Of a stretch of 64,000 bases of DNA, positions 47,706-60,433 are shown one piece after another. This DNA comes from Hedera helix. Its lineage: Eukaryota > Streptophyta > Magnoliopsida > Apiales > Araliaceae. How positions within the stretch are numbered: the first letter of the stretch is position 1; every line of letters begins with the position of its first letter. Both the position numbers and the translations under genes were made by a program. The stretch spans positions 22,953,056 through 23,017,055 of the forward strand of contig OX359270.1 in NCBI GenBank assembly GCA_947179155.2. The letters are read 5' to 3'. The notes under the pieces were generated by a model. It searched no databases. It was not told the DNA's origin and saw nothing but the letters and a program-made list of their open reading frames with translations.

Positions 47706-48661
47706 AATAAAAAATTTAAATCGTTTTCTTGCTTGTTTTCGCTACGTTGTATAATTAGATTGTATGTATGTCATATTTTTGTAAACCAACAGTGACATCA
47801 AGAGCCAAACTTATGCGAATTATTAATTTTTTTTGATTCCGTATATGTATGAGTATGTGTTTAGAACAATTTATTGAGCATAATTTGTTGTATAAAATCA
47901 TGGGTTTTAAAAATAAATTGCAAAAAATTGTGTTTTTTCTTTCAAAATCACAAAATAGTAAAATTGGTAATGCGAACTAGCAATAAGGCGATGGAATTAA
48001 ACTGCGTTCCAGCGCCGGGGCACTTGTCTGCAGAATCCAAATTTTTGGTCAAGCACTAGGGCGCTATGATTCTGTTGTTTTTAAGCGTCGGGGTATTTTA
48101 ACAAGCTTATATTACAGCACCGAGGCGTTGGTCAACATAATCTGTTTTTGACCTTTTAATGCAGTTTTTTCAAAAATTAAAATAAAGAGTTTATTTTATA
48201 CTTGAAATTAGATTTCAATCAACTGTAATTGACCATTAAATGATATTGATGCATATATATAATGGTTTTTATTTATAAGATGAATGATGCATATGATGAT
48301 ATGTATGATATAATTGTGTATTGGTACATATGATGATATGTATGATAATACAAAAGACTGATTATGGAATTATTGACCAATGTGATTGAATTTATTTTAG
48401 TTGCATGCATAAATAAATGTGTTTTAATACACGAGGTCTGCGTATCTCGTTTTTCTGAATTTTTCTGTTGTAAATTCATCTCCCTCCTATGTAATTCCCT
48501 TTGACTACTGATCATGTTTTATGAAAATAGTTTGTAAAGTTTGTAATAAGATTAGATATAATTATTTGAAAAATTGGAGCCGAAGACCAAAGAGCACTTG
48601 AAGACCTATTTGTATTGGAGCCCAAGTTTAAATATAATAGTTATATTTAATTTTTGTCGTT

Positions 48662-48751
48662 ACTCCCTAGGTTTAACTTTTTATTTTACTTGGTGGCTCG
48701 AGTATCTTACTCCCTAAGTTTAACTTTTTATTTTACTTGGTGGCTCGAGTA
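48662..48751. repeat. 47-bp tandem duplication
   Basis: ACTCCCTAGGTTTAACTTTT ... GGCTCGAGTA is repeated at 48709 with one noticed change (CTAGG/CTAAG). Confidence 0.92.
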
Positions 48752-48874
48752 AACCAAACTAGAATAAAGTTCATAATCAATACAAGTAGAATATAGTATT
48801 TTATATGTGCATGCTTATTATATATATTATATATTATCAAACATGATTTGCATGTTAAATAATATGACACATAT

Positions 48875-48940
<66 letters not shown>

Positions 48941-48974
48941 ATGTGTGTGTGTGTGTGTGTGCACGCGCGCGCAT
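48875..48974. repeat. (TA)n(TG)n(CG)n microsatellite
   Basis: TA run, then more than 60 bases of TG with one TATA interruption, then GCACGCGCGCGC. Confidence 0.95.
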
Positions 48975-49604
48975 ACACGTTAAACAAGATGAAACAATTA
49001 ATAATAAACCCCTAAAAAAAATATATTAAGTTATAACGTTCAAAGATATTTGGAATATCGAACATTGCCTTTTAGCATGATAAAGAAATAGAGTATTAAA
49101 TATTTAATATAAGTTTGTTGTGCACACACAAGGCTTGTATTAAATATTTAAGATATTAATTTTATTACATTGGATGTTTATAAGGAATTGAATAATACTG
49201 TTTTGTTGTGCACACATAAGGGCGGTATTTTTCTCTTCCCTTATATGGAATTCTAGGTTGGATTTAACTTAGATAATTTTGATTCGAATGTGCACACACT
49301 TAATCATAATGATCTAAGAGGCAAAATGAAAAGAAGTTACATGTCAATGTAATTGACAAGGAGTTGTCTATCTGTTAAATAAATATAGTTTATTGTACAC
49401 ACACAAAAGTTTATATTTATGTTGATGGGATCCTTATATCACTAACAAATCTTTAATTAGATTTGTCAAACTATATAGCGTGGGTAATATAGTTTGATAA
49501 AAATAGTGAGAGATACTAATTTAAATAAAGACATAATTTATTTTGATAATTAATAAAATGAATGTATGCTAAAATGTTGTTATTTTACATGTAGAATTTT
49601 ATAA

Positions 49605-50420
49605 ATGTCTAATTCACTCACACTGTGGAGCATACTTGATGCTAACAAATCGATCGTACTGAATTACACGGACTGATTAAGAAATTTGAGAATCGTTCTC
49701 ACTGCTGAAAAGCTATCCTATGTCTTAAATTCGTCTGTCCCTGCAAGTGTTGCAGAAGAAACCTCTAAGAAAAAGATTGTTATTTTCAAGAAGTGACAAG
49801 ATGATGCATTTGTGGCTCAATACATCATGCTCGCATCTGTGTGTAACAAGCTTTAGCTCAGCATGAAAAAATAGATGCACCTACTATATTGCTGCACCTC
49901 AAAGATTTGTATGGTAAGTAAAGTATGAATGCTAGATATCAGATATCTAAAGAGTTTTTCCGATCTCGCATGGCTGAGGGTATTACTTAAAAGATACATG
50001 TTATCAAGATGATCAATTTGATTGAACAACTTGGATAATTGGGTTTGTCATGGATGGAGAGTTGAGCCAAGATTTGATCTTGCAGTCACTCCCGAACACC
50101 TTCTCATAATTTGTTGTGAACTTTCACATGAATAATTTGGACATCAGTTTACCTGAGTCACTTAACATGTTAAAAACAGCAGATGGTCACTTACCATCCA
50201 AGAAGGACCAAGTGTTGTTGTTAGATGATTCTTCCAAGAAGAGAAAGAGACCCAATGGTTCTTCTAAAAAAAAGAAGGTTAAAGGCAAGGCGAAAGCTAA
50301 GGACACCAAGAAAACTAAACCTGAAAGCAAAGGAATCTGCTTCCATTGCAACAAGCCAGGTCACTAGAAGAGAAATTGCAAAGAGTATATTGCAGTAGCT
50401 AAGGAAAAGAAGCTTGATGA
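49605..50420 (+). pseudogene. Decayed Ty1/copia gag
   Basis: MSNSLTLWSILDANKSI start at 49605, then a stop. Further gag-like text (LRIVLTAEKLSYVLNSSVPA) runs to a Lys-rich tail and a zinc knuckle CFHCNKPGH (about 50338), where the next codon is TAG. Related in pattern to tobacco Tnt1-type gag. Several stops and frame changes, so not functional. Confidence 0.85.
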
Positions 50421-51825
50421 AGCTTTTACTATAGATTCAGGTTTGTTCATGATTAAAATAAATCTTTTTATAAATCAAAGTTCTACTTGGGTATTAGATA
50501 CCGGCTGTGGTTCTGACATATGTAATATTGTGCATGGGCTAAGCAGAAGTAGAAAGCTGAACAAAGAAAAAGTTGTCCTGCGCGTGGGGAATGGAGCAAA
50601 GGTTGCTACATTAGCCATAGAAACTTATTTTTTAGCACTGCATACGGGCAAGTCTACTAGTTTAAATAATTGTTATTATGTTTCGGTACTTATTAGAAAC
50701 ATTATTTCGATTCCTACATTGGACAATGATAGTTTTTGATATTATAATAAAGAATAATAGCTGGCCTATTTATAATGATAATATTTTGTATGGTGTTGGT
50801 AATTTACTAAATGGGCTTTACACACTTGACTTGCTTGAAAATATTTTACAAACTGAACAAACTAAGAAAAGAAAAAGAGATGATGTAAATCATACCTTTG
50901 TGTGACACTGTATACTCGATCATATTATTGAAATGAGATTAAACAAGTTGCATATAGATGAACTTTTAGAGCAATCTGATTATAAATTAGATTCAACTTG
51001 TAAATCTTGTCTCATGGATAGAATGACTAAATCCCCTTTTAGTGAAAAATGAGAAAAGGTTACAAGGTTGTTAGAGTTGGTACACACAGATGTATATGGA
51101 CATATGACAACGCACGTTAGAGGAAGGTATTCGTATTTTATCACTTTCACTTATGATTATTCAAGATTCAGATATGTGTATTTGATAAAATACAAATCTG
51201 AATCATTTGAAAAGTTCAAAGAATTCAAAAGTGAATTAGAGAAATAAACGGAAAAAAAATATTAATGTTCTTTGATCAGATCGTGGAGAGAAATACTTGA
51301 GCAATGACTTTCTAGACCATCTCAAGGAGAATGGTATTCTCTCACAATGGACACCTCCTGGTACACCTCAATTGAATGGTGTATCTAAAAGGAGAAATCA
51401 TACTTTATTGGACATTGTTCGGTCTATGATGCGTTATACCGACCTTCTGGGGTTATGACCTAGAAATGGCTGCATACTTACTTAATAAGGTACCTTCAAA
51501 ATCCATTCCTAAGACTCCATATGAGTTATGGACAGGAAAAAAATCAAGTCTTCAGTATGTTAAGATTTAAGGTTGTCTAGCTTATGTCAAAAGGTTTGAC
51601 AAAGGTAAGCTAGAGACAAGATCCGACAAGTACAAATTTGTGGGATATTCTAAAGAAAGTTTAGGATATTACTTCTATCATCCTACTAATCAAAAGGTGT
51701 TTATTGCGAAACATGCTACCTTCTTGGAAAATAAGTTTACCATCGAAAGGGTCAATGAGAGTAAGATAAATCTTGAAAAAGTTTAAGAACCGCAAAATAC
51801 TACGGATCAAACGAAGGAACCTAAC
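50421..51825 (+). pseudogene. Decayed Ty1/copia protease and integrase
   Basis: Protease WVLDTGCGSDIC (about 50490) with DTG intact. The pre-integrase part GLYTLD...H follows, then integrase core VHTDVYG (51093), SDRGEKYLS (51275) and PGTPQLNGVSKRRNHTLLD (51358), then YELWTGKKSS and the usual linker. Stops are scattered (for example at 50905, 51050, 51248). Broken at 51825 by a 225-bp insertion. Confidence 0.85.
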
Positions 51826-52050
51826 TGATGACTAGTTTATATACTTATGTATTTAATACCTTTGAACTTAATGATTTTGTGAATTCTTTAGCATTTTAGT
51901 TAGTTTTATGTGTTTTTAGGTTATTATTATAAAATATGGTGTAATATTAATTTAATGTCATTTATTTATATTTTAGGTAATTTATATTATTTATATGCAT
52001 TTTCTCTATTTTTAATTTTATTTTTTGCAGGAGAAGTCTGAAGAATGGCA
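51826..52050 (+). mobile_element. 225-bp TG...CA insertion, probable small solo LTR
   Basis: Begins TGATGACTAGTTTATATAC and ends GAAGTCTGAAGAATGGCA, flanked by CTAAC on both sides (51821-51825 and 52051-52055). Removing it rejoins the copia pol linker in register (...QTKEP | TNQVKES...), as judged from family pattern. The size suits a solo LTR of a very short-LTR element. Strand is taken from its likeness to the LTR at 61.4-62.1 kb. Confidence 0.75.
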
Positions 52051-52055
52051 CTAAC

Positions 52056-53260
52056 CAAGTAAAAGAATCTATTGTACCACAACATATTCGTAAGTCTGAA
52101 AGAGTACCGAAAATACCTGAGAGGAGTGAATTCATCATAAATGATGATGATGAGATACGCATCATAGATGATGATGATCCATTGACATACGAAGAGGTTG
52201 TAAGTAATAAAGACTCAGAGAAATGGCTTACCGTCATGAAATCTGAGTTGGACTCCATGTATAAAAATCAAGTATAGACTTTGGTTACTCCATCTGAGGG
52301 CATAAAGCCTTAGGTGCAAATAAGTCTTTAAAAAAAAGACTAGAGTAGATGGCATGGTAGAGACCTATAAGGCCTGATTTATTGCAAAAGGTTTCAAATA
52401 AAGGCAAGGAGTTGACTATGATGAAACCTTTTCACTAGTAGTAATGCATAAGTCTATTCGGATTTTGCTTGCGATTGGAGCTTATTATGACTATGAGATA
52501 TGGGAAATGGTCGTGAAAATAGCCTTCCTCAATGGAAAATTAGATGAGGATGTATATATGATACAACTAGATGGATTTATTTCTAGATATGGAACAAATC
52601 AAGTTTGTAAGTAGCATCGATCCATTTATAGATTAAAACAAGCTTCTTGAAGATGGAACATCCATTTTAATTAGACAATTAAAGAGTTTGATTTTATGAA
52701 AAATAAGAATGAACCATGTATGTACAAGAAGGTTAATGGGAGCAATGTTACATTCTTATTATTATATGTTGATGATAGACTACTGATAGGGAATGATGTT
52801 CCAATGCTACAGTCAGTCTAAAAATGGTTGTCTAAACACTTCACATGAAAGATTTCAGAGAAGCTCCTACATTTTGGGAATAAAGATCTTTAGAGATAGA
52901 TCTAAAAGGATGCACGGCTTGACCTAAGAAAGGTACATTGATTTGATGTTAAAGAGGTTTACATGAAAAATTCTAAACCAATGAGCCATGGAATACATCT
53001 CTCCCAGAATTAGGTCCCAAAGATACTTAAAGAGAGAGACCATATGAGTAAGATACCTTATACTTAGGCAATAGGATCTTTCATGTATAATATGGTATGT
53101 ACTAGACCAGATGTTGCTTATGCACTTAGCGTGATAAATAGATATTAATCGAATCCTAAAGAAGAACACTAGAAAACAGTGAAAAATATCCTAAAGTACT
53201 TAAAAAGAATTAATGATGTATTTCTTGTTTACAATGGGTAGGATTTGAAACTAGAGGGCT
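52056..53260 (+). pseudogene. Decayed Ty1/copia reverse transcriptase
   Basis: RKSERVPKIPERSEFI linker, WLTVMKSELDSMYKNQV (RT start), a damaged middle, MIQLDGFI-like text near 52560 and LLLYVDD (about 52760) with the YVDD active site readable. Many stops and frameshifts. Confidence 0.82.
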
Positions 53261-53668
53261 ATACAAAGGCAGAGTACATAGTTGTTGATTCAGTGATAAC
53301 AAACAGTTGTTGATTCAGTGATAGAGGCAAAGTACATAGCTGCAAGTGAAGCTACAAATGAAGTAGTTTGGATGAAGATGTTTGTAATCGAATTTGGGGT
53401 GGTTCCTAACATTCAAGGACCAGTGCCTTTATTTTGTGATAACATAGGGGTTGTTGCACAAGCCAATGAACCCAGGTCTTATCAGAAATCTAAACATGTG
53501 TTATGACGATTTTATTTGATTAGAGAAATTATTGAAAGAGGAAACGCCACCGTAGATCGAGTGGACTCTCAAAACAACATTATAAATATATTTACTAAAG
53601 CATTATCTCAGCAGCAATTCAATTATCACTTAGAGAAGATAGGTATTAGATACCATGACAATTGACTT
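53261..53668 (+). pseudogene. Decayed Ty1/copia RNase H end
   Basis: EAKYIAASEATNEVVWMKMF ... LFCDNIGVVAQANEP ... SKHVL, a stop, then IREIIERGN...NIFTKALSQQQF and IGIRYHD. This is the characteristic C-terminus of copia pol. A local duplication (GTTGTTGATTCAGTGATA at about 53281 and 53305) and a deletion disturb its start. Confidence 0.88.
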
Positions 53669-53683
53669 TAGTGTAAGTAGGAG

Positions 53684-54865
53684 ATTAAAAATAGTATACC
53701 CTCAAGTCAATCATATGTTGATATGATAAGTATATACTTTCTAATTTTATTCAATTATTAATAAAAGAATTATTTATTTAAAGACATTTCTTTATTCATG
53801 ATTGATTGATTTAGTTAATTAAATGGATAAACCCGTTGTTTTGGAGCAATACTTTTAGAATCATAATGTTTATTATTCTAATGAGATCTAAATTCAAGAT
53901 AGCTCAAAATTAAAATATTCCTAATCGTGGGATCACTAAAAGGGAGATTAGTAAATCCGGATAGATTAGTACATATTATGATTGCTCTTATAAAGATGAT
54001 GATTGATCTTATAATCATTTGTGTAGAGACACTAAAATAAATATATAGGTGCTTATTAGAGAATAAGTTCACTGAATGTGACTCACTTAAGGAACACTTA
54101 ATGGAGTTTTGTTATCTATCAATAGGAGTTTCTAATGTGATAGTAGTACAAGTGATCATTGGACTTGAGATCATCATAGTATCTTATGTATGATGAATTA
54201 TACTTTGTCATACTCTTTAAGACTATATGGACATAACAAATGACATGTTCAGGTTTAATAAATTGTGCATGGAGATAGGTAAATGATCAATAAAGGATCT
54301 ACCACCTCTGGTAAAGGAAGATAATGTCTTATGTGATTCGATAAATAACAACTCAGTCATTCTTGGCCAAGGTAAAATATAAATTAAAAGGAGTTTTTCT
54401 AATTTACATTATTTAGAGTTGTGTATTTTAGAATCGAAATACATATGATCAAATTAAATAAGGCTTGATAGTAATTCCATGTTTTATATTTGATTGAGAC
54501 ATTATGCTTAGAATGATTGAATTGTACGATAACTATTCACGGAATAAATTTATTGTGATCAAATGTTGATATTCATATTATCCGGTAAATTATGAGCTAC
54601 TAAGGGATTTACCCTTATTGTGGAATAAATAAATTAAAAAAATTTAATTTATTATTATAAATAATATTAAAATGATTTTAATTTATTTACTCTACAATCG
54701 ATTTAATATTGAACCTAAAGAGTCACACCACAAAAGATAAATATTTACTTTAGAAGTAATGAAATAATGATAATAATAAATTAAGTGTATTTAATTTATA
54801 CTATGGTGATAAAATAAAATAAATAACTTAATATTTATAATTATGTATTTTAGAAATACTATTTT

Positions 54866-54940
<75 letters not shown>

Positions 54941-55080
54941 TAATAAGAAGTACCCTCATTATAAATAATTAAGTTCTTTCATTATAAATAATTAAGTTCC
55001 TAAAGGGTTTAGGAATTGTAATTATAATAATAAATTAATTTAGTTCTTAATTTGATTAGGAGTTAAATTAAAACCCTATT
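53684..55080 (+). repeat. Probable 3' LTR of the copia element, right end uncertain
   Basis: Begins about 15 bases after the pol end, behind the purine-rich AAGTAGGAGAT. Text such as ATACCCTCAAGTCAATCATA and, further on, GAACACTTAATGGAG and GACTTGAGATCATC is typical of plant copia LTRs. The start has lost a clear TG. No matching 5' LTR was found and the end may lie beyond the MITE. Confidence 0.5.
54877..54938. repeat. (ATT)n microsatellite
   Basis: About 20 TTA/ATT units without interruption. Confidence 0.97.
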
Positions 55081-55085
55081 CATAA

Positions 55086-55420
55086 GGCTACGCTTGTTTG
55101 CAAAAACATACGTGAGATTTGACTATTTGTATTAATTTAACACAATTTCGGACTATTTAATCCCATGATGGGAGATTAATAGTCCTTTAAATAGTTCTAT
55201 GGACTATTTTTTATCATTCATAAGACTATTTATGTAGGAATTATATAATCCCATGAAAAATTTGGAATTAATAATTTCCCTCATTTTAAGCTATTAAATC
55301 GCTTTATGGAACTAATAGTCTTACATTAAGATATTACTAATCTCTCAAATAGTCCGAAGTAGTATTAAATTATGATAAATAGTCAAATCCTAACTATGTT
55401 TTTTACAAACAAATGTAGTC
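55086..55420. mobile_element. Tourist-type MITE, 335 bp, TAA duplication
   Basis: Terminal inverted repeats of about 75 bases. The left starts GGCTACGCTTGTTTGC and the right, reversed, GACTACATTTGTTTGT. Both go on through GATTTGACTATTT and TTCGGACTATTT. TAA lies at both sides (55083-55085 and 55421-55423). The TAA target and this TIR style fit the PIF/Harbinger group. There is no coding sequence inside, so transposase would have come from elsewhere. Confidence 0.85.
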
Positions 55421-55423
55421 TAA

Positions 55424-58400
55424 AGAGTTTAGGAGGGTTAATCATTTAGTGGGGTTGAATAGATTAATTGATTTTTTTAAAAATCTTGCCTTTTTTAAAT
55501 TTTACTATAATTTCCTAAGCTAATTTATCAAAAAATTTGTGAATATTTTTGTAAATAAAGTTAAGAGATAGGGATAAAAAAAAAACAAATAATGAACACC
55601 GCGATATATTCTGGTTCGCGATATATATCTTTAACATATATATACACATACTCTATTCCCCAAACTCCTTTCTAAGATTTATAATGTTGCCATTAGTATA
55701 AACTTAACTCCTTACATAGATGAAGAGACCTTTATACAAATTTGTCTCTGTCTTAGGACTACTTTACTCTAGTATCCTTTAAGAAAAATAGATTCCCTTT
55801 TTAGAGCACTAATATTCCTTCTTCTATTGGTCTTGAAACTTGATGTTTTTTTTTTTATCTTCATCACTAATTTAGAAACCTAAATTAATGACCTTTCTAA
55901 GGTCTTGGTCTTAGAACAAATATTAATCAAATTTCTCACATATTAGTAAAATACTTAACTTTACTCCTTAGTTAAAAAAAAAATTATTTGTTTGTCTTAA
56001 TTAATACTTCTTTTATAAGCAGATTAACAAAGTTTTATCACAAAGATGTCAAGTTTATCACTTTATAAGAAATAGAATAATGACAATGAAGAGTAAATTC
56101 TTGCAAGTATGAGATATGACAATTAAACCAATAATCACAACAAAATATATAAACAATTTAATTTAGGAGTAGTTTGGTTTATATATAACACTTTTATAAA
56201 GTGAGATCAACACTTTAGTGTAAGGTTGATGTTTGACTCTTTATAAATTAAGTGTCAATATATTTATAATTTATCACTCTCAAAAAGAGGATTATATACG
56301 AACGAATGTTTTATACACGAAGAAACAATTTTCCTCGTAAAAATTATAAGGATAATGTTGGTTGCACTAAGGATAAATGGATTATCCAATCTCAAGTAAT
56401 AAATTGCCTTGTATCAACTTTTCTTGAAAGGACTACAGTTCATAATAAATCAAGTTTACATAGCCGAGATTCTTAAGTATAAATGGGTACATTATCAGAT
56501 GTTGAAAATTGATCACTTGTTTTTCACTTTCGGTGAAAAGACTATGTATAAAATTTTGATTAATATAGCTACATTTTAAATTAATTCAAGTTTATAAATA
56601 TAGTCAATATAATGAACAACTTGAATTAGCACAATTAATAGATGAATGAAAGTGCTTTGTACTTATAGTGTTCAGTATGAATGAATATAACTATAATACT
56701 AATATTAAACACAAATAAGAAAGTAAGAAAATAATACGAATAAATATAATCAAGTATGTGCTATTTCTAGTGTATATGAGCAATATGTAAGTGTGTGTGT
56801 GTGTGTGTGTGTGTATAAATTTCCTTACTCTTTGTTCACTTACCAAGCCCACTATAATTTAATTTGAGAAAATAAAAGAGATGGAATATAGAAAGAATGA
56901 ATGTATAGAAAGAATGTGGGTACTTCCTTTGTTTTGGCTAGATTGAAAAATAAAGAAAGAAATAGTTGTAGTATTTATATGCAAGACAAATTAGAATAAA
57001 AAGCTTATATTAAGTTTAAAAAAGCTTGATCCAATGGCTTAAAACCATCCTTGCAAAAATGATTTTAAATTTTGTCCCACTTTAAATCTCACTTTGCGAG
57101 ATTGTAAGAGAGAGAAAAAGATATTTCTTTTTGATTTCTTTTGTACTTTCTAAAACTTATTTTCTCTTGTCAACTAAGAAGCAAAGTTGACTTAAGTGTT
57201 TATAAAGTTTGCATGACCGAATTATAGGAAGAAAAAGAAAGATTTTGATATTATCAATTGTGCTTGCATATCTTTTCTTTTTCTTTGTCAACTAAATATT
57301 TGATTTTAAGCAAATGTTTAATTTTGAGAATTGATATTTTTGCAAGTAAAACTTGATTTTTTCACAAGCTCCATCTCACATGAGTGTAGGGTCCATTTAT
57401 TATTCATGTGAGAGGAATCTTGTAGAACTATCAATTTTGCTTATAGAAATATCTATTTTCTTAGTTTTTCTAAAACCTTTTGCATTGGTCGGGTAATCAA
57501 GGAAAGGTGGGGGAGTTTTTGGTTTGATTTTTCTTGTCACATTTCAACTTTTGTATTTTGTTTTGTAAGTGTACTTTACTAGCTCACTTTCCTTTTACGA
57601 CATCAAATGCACAATGCTAGCAAACTTGATTTATCTTTTCTTTTCAAGCAATTGGGTAATGAGAGAGAGAGGGAGTTTTTATTTCGCCAAGTTTTTATTT
57701 TGCCATATTTTTATTTCATTAATGTACTTGTTATCGTACCTTTCCTTTTGCCACACAACATGTTGTTGTCGAGTCTAAGTAATAAATTGGTTAGATGCAT
57801 GTAATTGTCTAATGTAATCAAAGAGAACCAAAGTCACTTTTTGACTTTTCAATTCAGGTGGGATATACGTGATCCAAGTTCCTTTAGCAATTCAATTTGA
57901 CTAATTTGTGCGAGTAAATCAAATATGTTGCTGAGAGGGACCTTTTTGAGTCGGATCCTTTTTATATAGATAGGAGTATAAATACTTTTGGGCTAGAATT
58001 AATTTGGAACGGAATTAAAATTTGGGTCAATAAAAGGAAGTTTTAGTTTGGACCGAATGAGTTAAAAAGTCTAGAGCAAAAATGGTTTTAATTTTATTTT
58101 AGAATGAAAAAAATAAATAGATGTATTTATTTTTAAAACAAGTCATTTTTAAATTTTCTTTATCTTAAAAATAGGTGCATGATAAATTATACAAGTGCTT
58201 TTTGAGACGAAGATAAAAGTAATATACTTATAAATAGTATTTTTAAAATAAAATTAAAAACATATAAATATAATATACATATAAGCTATGAAGATGATAC
58301 TACGAATTTGGGTAAAGCCTTTTACTTTAATAGAAATAAAAATATTCAAATATTGTTTGAACTAAATTGATTGAATTATTTCTTGAATGACTTATCCTTG

Positions 58401-59066
58401 CCTAACATTAAGATCGAGAATTATAATTATATTTGTTATCATTAAAATAAAGATTGACTTTTGGGTCACCTCAATAATCTCTCCATTTTTTATAATGACA
58501 AATTTGTTAAATAAGATAAGTCAATTATAATTATAAAAAACATTAGCATATACAATTAATTAATAATATCACGTTCTAAGAAAATTGAGAGCATATAAAA
58601 TGATATATCGATCACAATCATGTTCTCTCATTCACTAAAATTCTATTTCTTTCCCCGTTTTATCATTAATAAAAATGGTTAGTCTTTTAGAGTTCCTATC
58701 TTCTTTAAATAATATAGTAATTCATGCATATAGAGATTGATTACTTAATTTAATCAGAGCAATTAATGAACCAAATTAGCAGTTTTAAAAGATTTATCAT
58801 CATCGCTTAAGTCATAGACTCCCTCAGTAATAAGAATTTTGTTGTTGACTACTTGTAAACATTCTCGTTTGTAACGTCCTGGCTGTTTGGCTTTGTTGAG
58901 ACTTCTACCTTGTGTTTTAGGCTTTTGAAATTATTAGCTGCAAAAGTTAATTGTTTTGAGAAAACCCCTTCTACACTTTTGAACTTTGCTTTGAATGATT
59001 CTTTTAAATTGTTGAGATAGAAAAGCGATTTCACTATCATTTAGGCTAGTCAGTTCTATTAGAGTC
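55424..59066. other. AT-rich DNA, nothing recognised
   Basis: About 3.6 kb with no convincing gene. Short frames (for example 57569-57778 plus, 58849-59040 minus) have no motif. A GT run lies at about 56789-56814. A 10-bp perfect inverted repeat TCTCACATGA/TCATGTGAGA flanks 20 bases near 57374-57413. Pyrimidine-rich tracts around 56890-57000 might be an LTR leader on the minus strand, but this is weak. Confidence 0.5.
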
Positions 59067-60374
59067 TGCATGAGAATTTTGATGATGACATGATATGATT
59101 AATGCTTAATGTATAATTGTAAAAATAACTTTTATAAAGTACTTATTTGATTCATATTATATAAGGACTTAGGTTAGAAACAATCAAACTTGTTAGGTTG
59201 ATCTTCTGAGAAAAAAATTATTGTATAGATTATATGACTTAAGAAGATCATATTGAAATAAGGCCAAATCATGGAATCAAGATGTGAATCGTATTGCTAA
59301 ATCAAGATCGCATAACAAGTTCAAGATCGTATTGCTAAATCAAGATCGCATTGCAAGTTTAAGATCGTATAGTAGAAGCTGAATCGTATTGAAGCTCTGA
59401 TTATACTGCAATATCTAGACTATAGATCAGTTCATTTCGTAGAGTAAAAGCTGTCAGACTATTGACATTGGACGTACCAAAGATTGAAGTGCCCGATACA
59501 ATCTTTCTAAGTCCAAGGTAAAATCTGGAGATCAGAGCTGCTTGTATCTACTGGCTAATTTGACATTGTAAAATCAGTTAAATAATTACTATATTTGGAA
59601 CTCTGATAAGTTGACACTACAGAAAGCTGTTTTGCCTAACACCAAAATGTTCATAGCAAAGATCTCAAGAATTAGGGCATTTAATGAGCAACGACTATCT
59701 TGTAACGGTAAGATTTCAAGAAATATATATAAAGAGGAGCAAAATTCGAAAAATTGAGATAGATGAAAATTGATTAAAAAAGTTGAAATTCTGCAAAACA
59801 AAAAAGGCTACTCTGCGAAAAACTGAATATCTCATTCAAGCTGCTAAGTACTTGATAAGAGGATCGTATTGTCAACTTAGCAATAATTCACAACATCTAA
59901 TCAACTACATCGTGTTATCTTAGTGAGATTGTTCTAAGTCTTAGTGACTTAAAGAGATCTGGACTGAGTGTCGAGACTGAGTGACTCGAAGGAACCTTAG
60001 TGGTTTAGTTATAGATGATCTAGGTGATTAATATCCTTAGTGGATTTTCTACTCGTGGAGTAAAAAAATGGAGTGTGAGTTATTACGTCTCCGAACCACT
60101 TAAAATTTATTGTCTTACTTTTATATTCTGAATTTACTTTCTGCTTTGTATTTACTTGTAGTTGTGTGTGCTTAATATTTTCAAGTTCCAAATCTCATAG
60201 TTATATTTGATAAAACCTTATATCTAAGGGGAATTTTAAAAGTATATTCCACTGTGCATAATTAATTTTGTTTTACGAATTATCAATTAATATTTAATTG
60301 AAGAAAAACCAAAAAGTTTTAAAAAGACTTATTCAACCCCCCTTTCTAGATCTTTTTTGTGCCCTTGGGATACA
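59067..60374 (+). repeat. Probable 5' LTR of a second Ty1/copia element
   Basis: Start near TGCATGAGAATTTTGATGAT and end near CCCTTGGGATACA, about 1.3 kb. It is followed at once by a primer-binding site. TTATTCAACCCCCCTTTCTAG close to the end resembles Sirevirus-like LTR ends. Exact ends are uncertain. Repeats of AAGATCGYATTGC lie at 59281-59395. Confidence 0.55.
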
Positions 60375-60379
60375 ACTAC

Positions 60380-60391
60380 TGGTATCAGAGT
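60380..60391 (+). other. Primer-binding site of the second copia element
   Basis: TGGTATCAGAGT, one base off the common initiator-Met-tRNA site, between LTR and gag. Confidence 0.7.
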
Positions 60392-60433
60392 GTGGTTCTC
60401 TTGAATATATAGCTTAACCGCTTGAGTAGATCT

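Larger units (their letters stand above)
47706..49604. other. AT-rich stretch, possibly copia 5' LTR or leader, not resolved
   Basis: No gene seen. 48540-48770 (GGAGCCGAAGACC, GGAGCCCAAG) has the style of copia LTR sequence. Four TGTGCACACAC-like motifs occur between 49117 and 49400. No clear match to the sequence after the copia element at 53684 and no primer-binding site could be found, so the 5' LTR boundary is open. Confidence 0.4.

Noticed and set aside
51821..51832. CTGATGA at the edge of the 225-bp insertion, the core motif of hammerhead ribozymes (retrozymes carry one in a short LTR)
   Set aside because: The motif spans the duplication and the insert start, and I find no GAAA core partner or pairing stems at the right distance.
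57569..57804. Two overlapping plus-strand frames of 65-69 codons as a small membrane protein gene
   Set aside because: Low-complexity Phe/Leu-rich translation of T-rich DNA, with no promoter or conserved motif.
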